From NCBI GenBank assembly GCA_021307315.1, contig JAJSPD010000001.1, forward strand, positions 744,001-808,000: a stretch of DNA of 64,000 nucleotides, in the 5' to 3' direction. The position numbers and the translations under genes are program-made. Positions 59,395 through 64,000 of this stretch are shown here, piece by piece. A model generated the notes under the pieces. The model was not told the DNA's origin. It saw only the letters and a program-made list of their open reading frames with translations, and did not search any database. Source of the stretch: Bisporella sp. PMI_857 (lineage: Eukaryota; Ascomycota; Leotiomycetes; Helotiales; Helotiaceae). How positions within the stretch are numbered: the stretch's first letter is position 1; every line of letters starts with the position of its first letter.

Positions 59395-59835
59395 TTTATC
59401 AATGACACGCTGCCTGTGTGCCGAGATATGTTGAAGATTGCGAAGATAGTGGAGTTTTTTTTTGGATTGGACGAGATTTAGTAAGATAATAGGTTTTCGA
59501 CGTTTGTGTATGGCTTAGTAGGTTAGTAGGCTGCCATAAGAATGATTATAGAGAGTGTCTTCTTTTTTTTTTAACGTTGTGAGACTTATTTCATTGTGCA
59601 CCATCTGTCTGACATGTTCATACTATTGCGATGGTGATACATGCCTAAATAGGAAGGACTCTCCCTTGTGGAAAGGCCATTAGTCAAACCGTAAACTCTA
59701 AAAACAATCATAATCCCTCAAGGTATCAAACGCTTGCTGATACTCACAGACGCTGAACTAGAATTGCAAAGGCCCATGATTTATTTCAAGTCTCGCGATG
59801 AGACTTTATATCTGAGCCACAGCCAAGTCAGGAGG
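59395..59835. other. Intergenic, upstream of MCY-type gene
   Basis: 441 bp, presumably the MCY-type promoter. It has T runs near 59456-59463 and 59563-59572. No gene seen before the transporter relic begins. Confidence 0.45.
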
Positions 59836-60352
59836 GCTTCACGCTATGGGACCCATTACCAAAACTATTCCATAAACGCTCCAGCATCCTCTCTCTCCTC
59901 GTCTTCTACCCAGCTTGGTATACCGGCCATCGTGTTCGCTGAGAGGTACCCATGTGTTAGACCGAATATCAGTTGCACTATCATCAAGTAGAACCAATCT
60001 CCCGCAAATGAGCCTCTGCCTTCAATATTGCAAAGCAGGTATAGCAGAATAAAGACGCGTGCGGCCGAAAACGTGACTATTAGATATGGCCGACACATCA
60101 GATTCCCATCGTAAGGAATTGCAAACGATCCTAGGAATCTCCTATATTACAGAAAATAATAGCCAGAGGTATAAATGGCCCTCGTCTCAGCAGAGTGGGC
60201 GCACTATCTTCTGGAACCTCGGAAATTATTTTGCTTGCATATACGAGAGAGACTGATGAAATGCACAAGCACAGAAAGTTCGCACTCGCTGACCATTTCA
60301 ATCTTCTCCACATAGCTGATAGTGAGTAAGTGTTATGTTTGTACTTGCCCAT
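59836..60352 (-). pseudogene. Decayed C-terminal half of an equilibrative nucleoside transporter (Fun26/ENT type)
   Basis: On the minus strand, transporter-like sequence is split between three frames. The first reads MWRRLKWSASANFLCLCISS then RRGPFIPLAIIFCNIGD and hits a stop at 60131. One base shifted, it resumes as IPYDGNLMCRPYLIVTFSAA, RVFILLYLLCN, YLMIVQLIFGLTHGYLSANT and WVEDEEREDAGAFM, then stops at 59865. A further shift gives GIVLVMGPIA and a stop. The order and spacing match the last transmembrane helices of fungal ENT transporters (PxFIPLAFxxWNLGD, FIVQLxFGLTNGY, EEREAAGxFMGLxLV). The N-terminal half is absent, since SDH6 ends at 60462. No intron explains the shifts: they look like single-base losses. 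The relic lies between two intact genes. Confidence 0.68.
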
Positions 60353-60461
60353 CGGTCTTTTGCTCGTTCAGTGGGCAATGACAGGTGAATGCTAGTATGT
60401 GTGTTATATACTGCTAGCCCCTGGAATGTGTATTTTACATATATACAATGTAATTTCGTCA

Positions 60462-60955
60462 TTATTGTTCTTCCTCCGAATCTCTATTTCGTATAGCTTG
60501 CATAAGTTCATACATTTGTCCTATTTGCTGATCTATAAATGCTTTAGTAGATACTTTGTCACCGTGTCAGGTATGGCAGCAGTACCACTCATCTTATCAA
60601 CCTTTCCTGGATCGATTTTTTCTCCAATCCACGATTCTCCCTCGAGCTTTTGTGCATACATCTGCCATTCTGTCAAAAAGCCTATCTATAGAATGGTCAG
60701 TCTAGAAGTACAATTGATAATTAGACCATATCATACAATGTGTACTGGGTTCTCTACATTCCGGTGAGCTCGGAACTCGCTTTTAATATATTCGTCACCA
60801 AGTAGCCTCATCTCCATGGGTAGTTTTCTATGGGCACGTAATAACCGTCTGTATAAAGGAATTGGAGGTAATAGAGCCATAGGTTCAGGCCGAAAACCCC
60901 TTCCTGTCCCTGCGGATGTTGCAGTAGCCATGAGAGAGCGTGGATGTATCCTCAT
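60462..60955 (-). CDS. SDH6: Succinate dehydrogenase assembly factor 3 (SDHAF3 / Sdh6, ACN9)
   Basis: LYR-motif mitochondrial matrix protein that helps the iron-sulfur subunit of succinate dehydrogenase mature. Exons 60737-60955, 60586-60685, 60462-60532 (introns 51 and 53 nt) give 129 aa. N-terminus [20 protein letters not shown] is Arg/Ser-rich, suiting a mitochondrial presequence. The family core is [19 protein letters not shown] (LYR at the heart), then [40 protein letters not shown] joined across the first junction, [20 protein letters not shown] joined across the second, and a short acidic tail. Length is typical of the family. An internal ATG at 60931 is an alternative start. Its AUG is only 148 bp from that of MTQ2 on the other strand. 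Confidence 0.92.
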
Positions 60956-61103
60956 TGTCTTGATTACTGTTGTTGAAGAATGAGGGCTGGGATGTAAGTT
61001 GAGCCTCAGCACAAGGTGTCGTCGATTGGACTTGGCAACACCTGCCCAAAAAGCAAGTTTCAGCCTCGTCGCCAGCAACCTCATCAGAAGCCAAATCACA
61101 ACA
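60956..61103. promoter_or_regulatory. Compact bidirectional promoter, SDH6 / MTQ2
   Basis: 148 bp between opposite AUGs, the shortest divergent spacer in the window. Both promoters and leaders must overlap here. Confidence 0.55.
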
Positions 61104-61910
61104 ATGCTACCTACACCTTCGACTTCTCATGTGGCGTTCGAAAGAATCTATGAGCCGGCCGAAGACTCCTATCTGCTCCTCGATACGCTTTCCGCCCAAA
61201 ATGAGAAGGCATTCCTGAGCGAGCGCTTCAACTATAACACCGGAACCATGGGACAGCACTCTCCTGCACCTGTCGTCTTTGAAATTGGAACCGGCTCTGG
61301 GGTAGTTATTGCTTTCCTACATGCCTTCGCTGAGGTTATATTTGGAAGGGCAGATATTATCACATCTGGTGTGGACGTGAATAGCTATGCATGTAAAGCC
61401 ACCGAAGAAACCGTAAAAGTTGCAGAAAAAGATCAGACTACTCAGACAGAGTCACATGGATTCTACCTAGGGAACACTTTGGCAGATCTGACAAGCTGCT
61501 TAAAATCTGGAGCGGTCGATATTCTAGTATTCAACCCCCCTTACGTGCCGACTCCTGAACTACCAGCCTTACCTACAATTTCAGAGAAACTGGAGCAACC
61601 TTCATATGAAGATGACTCCCATTTGCTATCTCTGTCTTATGCTGGAGGAGCTGACGGAATGGAGACAACTAATCGCTTATTTGATGATATACCTAGAGTC
61701 CTGAGTAAAGATCGAGGATGTGCATACATTCTACTTTGCGCTCAGAACAACCCGACGGAGGTAAAGGAGAGAATTAGAAATTGGGGCACAGAATGGATGG
61801 CTGAAACAGTAGGATCGAGTGGCAAAAAGGCAGGCTGGGAAAAGCTGCAGATCATAAGGATTTGGCGCGTGGAGAAAATCGCAAATAGTAATTTGAGAGC
61901 TTCCGCGTAA
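61104..61910 (+). CDS. MTQ2: eRF1 glutamine methyltransferase catalytic subunit (Mtq2 / HemK2)
   Basis: S-adenosylmethionine-dependent enzyme that, with Trm112, methylates the GGQ glutamine of release factor eRF1. Single exon, 268 aa; start [34 protein letters not shown] is a characteristic Mtq2/N6amt1 opening, [14 protein letters not shown] is the SAM-binding motif I, and NPPY (residues 144-147) is the glutamine-N5-methyltransferase signature. [20 protein letters not shown] follows, also conserved. A stretch of about 20 residues after the first helix ([20 protein letters not shown]) is a modest insertion. The frame is open upstream to 60999 without an earlier AUG. It is convergent with SMD1 (165 bp between stops). 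Confidence 0.95.
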   Translation: MLPTPSTSHVAFERIYEPAEDSYLLLDTLSAQNEKAFLSERFNYNTGTMGQHSPAPVVFEIGTGSGVVIAFLHAFAEVIFGRADIITSGVDVNSYACKATEETVKVAEKDQTTQTESHGFYLGNTLADLTSCLKSGAVDILVFNPPYVPTPELPALPTISEKLEQPSYEDDSHLLSLSYAGGADGMETTNRLFDDIPRVLSKDRGCAYILLCAQNNPTEVKERIRNWGTEWMAETVGSSGKKAGWEKLQIIRIWRVEKIANSNLRASA

Positions 61911-62075
61911 CTAATTTTGCGTGTCGTGAAATATCCATTGATCTGATTTTATACCCACAACGCCCAAGAGAACCACATTGTATGTAGCCATTCTGTTCTT
62001 TAGTAACTGCACAAGCACTGTTGCCCTAGAAAGCAGTTCTTCCGTCCCATAACCTGAACGCTTCCTCAAAACTGC

Positions 62076-62614
62076 CTAGAACCCTCTTCCACCGCCACGC
62101 CCACGGCCGCCTCGGAAACCTCCACGGCCTCTTGGTCCACCACGTCCTCGAGGTCCGCCACGTCCACCGCGATCTCCAGTGGCCTCTTTTCTTGCCTTAT
62201 TCTTGGGCTTTGGTGCGTCATCGATCAACAGCGTGTCTAAAGGTAGTGAATCAGGAAGGATGAAGTATCTAATTGTCGAGCCGCGGAGATTGATGGTGTC
62301 GAGGGAGATTGGGTCGCGACCACGTTGTGTCATTTTTACTGTGCGTAGAGCTGTATTCATTTGAGGAGATACAGATGTGATTGTGCCATGAATAATTGTG
62401 CCTTTTGAGCCATTAGCATGTGTATATCAGGAATAAGGAGAACATAGCTACCATTCTTCAGTTCAATGGTGACCGTTTCATTTGCACATTTCATCAAGAA
62501 CCTACCAGGGGCACAAGAGTCAGTGAGAAGTTTTGCGCGGGAGCCTTGAAAGTAATTGCTCAGCTTTGCCAAATACAAGGCACGACGTGGGAAAGCTTAC
62601 CTAACGAGCTTCAT
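62076..62614 (-). CDS. SMD1: Small nuclear ribonucleoprotein Sm D1
   Basis: Core Sm-ring protein of U1, U2, U4 and U5 snRNPs. Exons 62601-62614 (14 nt), 62452-62501 and 62076-62401 give 129 aa. The first exon encodes only MKLV plus two bases of the next Arg; the join reads [20 protein letters not shown], the invariant SmD1 start. Sm1 and Sm2 motifs follow: [40 protein letters not shown] and [20 protein letters not shown]. The C-terminal tail is Arg-Gly repeats ([17 protein letters not shown] and more), the typical site of symmetric dimethylarginine. Introns are 99 and 50 nt. Start and frame are fixed by homology. This is the second splicing-machinery gene in the window after SF3B1. Confidence 0.97.
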
Positions 62615-63027
62615 TGTAAAGACTTCGGGTCCTTCAAATCTCCAGAGTTAATATCTGCACTTATTATCAAGCTTGATGGTAGGTGCGAGGTTCTTAAACT
62701 GCCCCTGGTGGTTTCGATCCCCAACATTGAGCAATGCGATAGGATTTAGTTATAGTCACGTGATTAATACAAGGCTGAAACTGAATGGCTGCTCTGGTGG
62801 CTCTCTGGAAAGGACCGTATATGCAAGATGGTGCATACGGCTGTTAAGTTAGTACAGATCTGCCTCGGTTCCTAGGCCCATATCTCTATAAGATGAAAGC
62901 CGTATACTAGAATGCAGGTTACACGAGTTGAAGTTGTCCTTCCCATAAAATCAATTCTATTCATAATCTCTATCACCGCCTCTGGGTATAAATGAAGCAT
63001 GGATCCTTCCATATCATTTCATAATAT
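62615..63027. other. Intergenic, SMD1 promoter and PKR1 3' region
   Basis: 413 bp between tandem minus-strand genes. No open frame of note. Confidence 0.5.
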
Positions 63028-63471
63028 CTATCTATCTTTATCGGCCTCATTGTTATCAGACACCTTCTCCCACTCATCCTCTGTACTGATCTCGGAATGT
63101 GGTGCTCCTCTATCTTTAAGTTCTCCTTTCGGCTCGAACACTTCAGCTACTTTATTGCCAGCTTGCCCTGCTATGATGGTCTCTGCCTCCGTCTCTGTAT
63201 CGTCATCTTGTTGGCCCTGTATTTGAAGCCGCTTCTTCTCTTCCTCCAGCTTCTGTTGCAGCTTAAGCTCTGCGACAAACCAGTTGATCGCCCACCATAG
63301 CCCCGCGCACAAGAATGATAGAATGGCAAAGTGTATGCTATATGTCGCAACCAGGAGAAAGGCGAGAACCACTTGGAGGCCTGCGAAGGCTACATTTGTG
63401 GCAATAAGGAGGGACGATGTGGGGCCGGGAGTGAAGATAGATTGGAAAAGATCTGTGATGAAGGCTGACAT
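63028..63471 (-). CDS. PKR1: V-ATPase assembly factor Pkr1
   Basis: ER membrane protein that, with Vma12/21/22-type factors, helps assemble the V-ATPase Vo sector in yeast. Single exon, 147 aa. The N-terminus has FQSIFTPGPTSSLLIATNVA, then the first helix (FAGLQVVLAFLLVATYSIHF) and the second (ILSFLCAGLWWAINWFVAEL), the most conserved part of the family. A charged coiled segment (QQKLEEEKKRLQIQ) and an acidic C-terminal tail follow. Length is close to other filamentous-fungal Pkr1 proteins. No introns. The family call rests on the FTPG and GLWWAINWF signatures. Confidence 0.88.
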   Translation of the reverse strand: MSAFITDLFQSIFTPGPTSSLLIATNVAFAGLQVVLAFLLVATYSIHFAILSFLCAGLWWAINWFVAELKLQQKLEEEKKRLQIQGQQDDDTETEAETIIAGQAGNKVAEVFEPKGELKDRGAPHSEISTEDEWEKVSDNNEADKDR

Positions 63472-64000
63472 ATTTCTTAATTCGAGGACAACTTAGCAGT
63501 ATTCGTGACTTGATAGTTTGTTGTTTGCGACTATAAGGAGTCAGAACTGGGTGTGGTCAATAAATAGGGAAACAGTGACAGCAATACCGTTCCCGAAAAG
63601 ACCACGATTGTCGCAAAATCTGAACGGACAGATAAACCTCAAATTATAGCATGTATTGATGCCTGGGAAGTGTCTGAAGGATAGCGTGTGCTTATGCCGA
63701 TTTTGTCGTTATGTTGATTGATCATTGCGACCATGCAGACAGTATTCTTCAAGTAGTGAGGCTGCCTGCTACCTTACTGGCGCGCTCTGCCTGAAATCGG
63801 AACAAAGCAGATCGCCTCATCAACTTCAAACATCTGCGATATCACCATCAATGTTAAATCCACTGCCTTCAAATATCACAGCAGCATGTAATTCTTCTAG
63901 ATAAGCTGCATAGAAGAAGACACAACGCTCTTCTTACTATAAGCCTCCGCTCCAGACTACTCAAAATATTCCAGGGCAATATGACAAAGTCTTTAACAAG
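63472..64000. other. Right-edge intergenic region, possible start of another gene
   Basis: About 510 bp upstream of PKR1 without a gene, followed by an ATG at 63981 that opens MTKSLT before the window ends. CT-rich, A-rich sequence precedes it, as in a leader, but too little remains to call a gene. Confidence 0.3.

Noticed and set aside
60731..61099. Longer reading of SDH6 starting near 61099
   Set aside because: It would overlap the MTQ2 promoter almost to its AUG; the extra N-terminus is not family-like and an ATG with a presequence-like start exists at 60955.

Overview
The window is nuclear DNA of a filamentous ascomycete. Nearly every gene has short GT-AG introns, mostly about 50-100 nt, with CTAAC-like branch sites. 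The genes are conserved eukaryotic housekeeping genes together with fungal-specific ones: Atg33, Rax2, Pkr1, a FlbC-like zinc finger and an MCY-type small cysteine protein. FlbC-like regulators and this intron style point to Pezizomycotina. I lean towards Leotiomycetes from general resemblance only. Exon structures were assembled by hand from splice sites, phase and family conservation, and all complete models close in frame.

Layout. 1-14 kb: a left-truncated peroxisomal 2,4-dienoyl-CoA reductase (-), ATG33 (+), a PLP Cys/Met-metabolism enzyme (-), MLH2/hPMS1-type mismatch repair protein (-), valyl-tRNA synthetase (+), then about 3 kb without an intact gene that holds degenerate coding-like sequence. 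14-33 kb: RAX2 (+), a gene-free stretch of about 10 kb, the FlbC-like zinc-finger gene (+), and another 3.7 kb gene-free. 33-50 kb, gene-dense: SF3B1/HSH155 (-), ARC35/ARPC2 (-), UTP12/DIP2 (+), an APH-type phosphotransferase (+), a GTPBP1-like GTPase (-), SEC9 (+). 50-64 kb, gene-dense: YVC1-type TRP channel (+), DHR2 DEAH helicase (-), a TauD-type dioxygenase (+), an MCY small cysteine-rich protein (-), a decayed nucleoside-transporter fragment (-), SDH6/SDHAF3 (-), MTQ2 (+), SMD1 (-), PKR1 (-).

The genes do not form a pathway or a metabolite cluster. Themes recur: pre-mRNA splicing (SF3B1, SMD1), small-subunit ribosome biogenesis and translation (UTP12, DHR2, MTQ2, ValRS), organelle and vacuole function (ATG33, SDH6, PKR1, YVC1), and polarity, exocytosis and actin (RAX2, SEC9, ARC35). 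Many neighbours are divergent and share short promoters.

Most notable: (i) an in-frame, acid-free, Arg/Ser-rich leader upstream of the ValRS AUG, with an ACG in good context, suggesting a non-AUG mitochondrial isoform; (ii) a nucleoside-transporter relic with two frameshifts; (iii) the large regulatory-looking desert before the FlbC-like gene; (iv) a three-exon, 98-aa cysteine-rich gene of unknown function; (v) a 5-codon uORF ending 2 nt before the YVC1 start. I found no clearly new multi-gene system.
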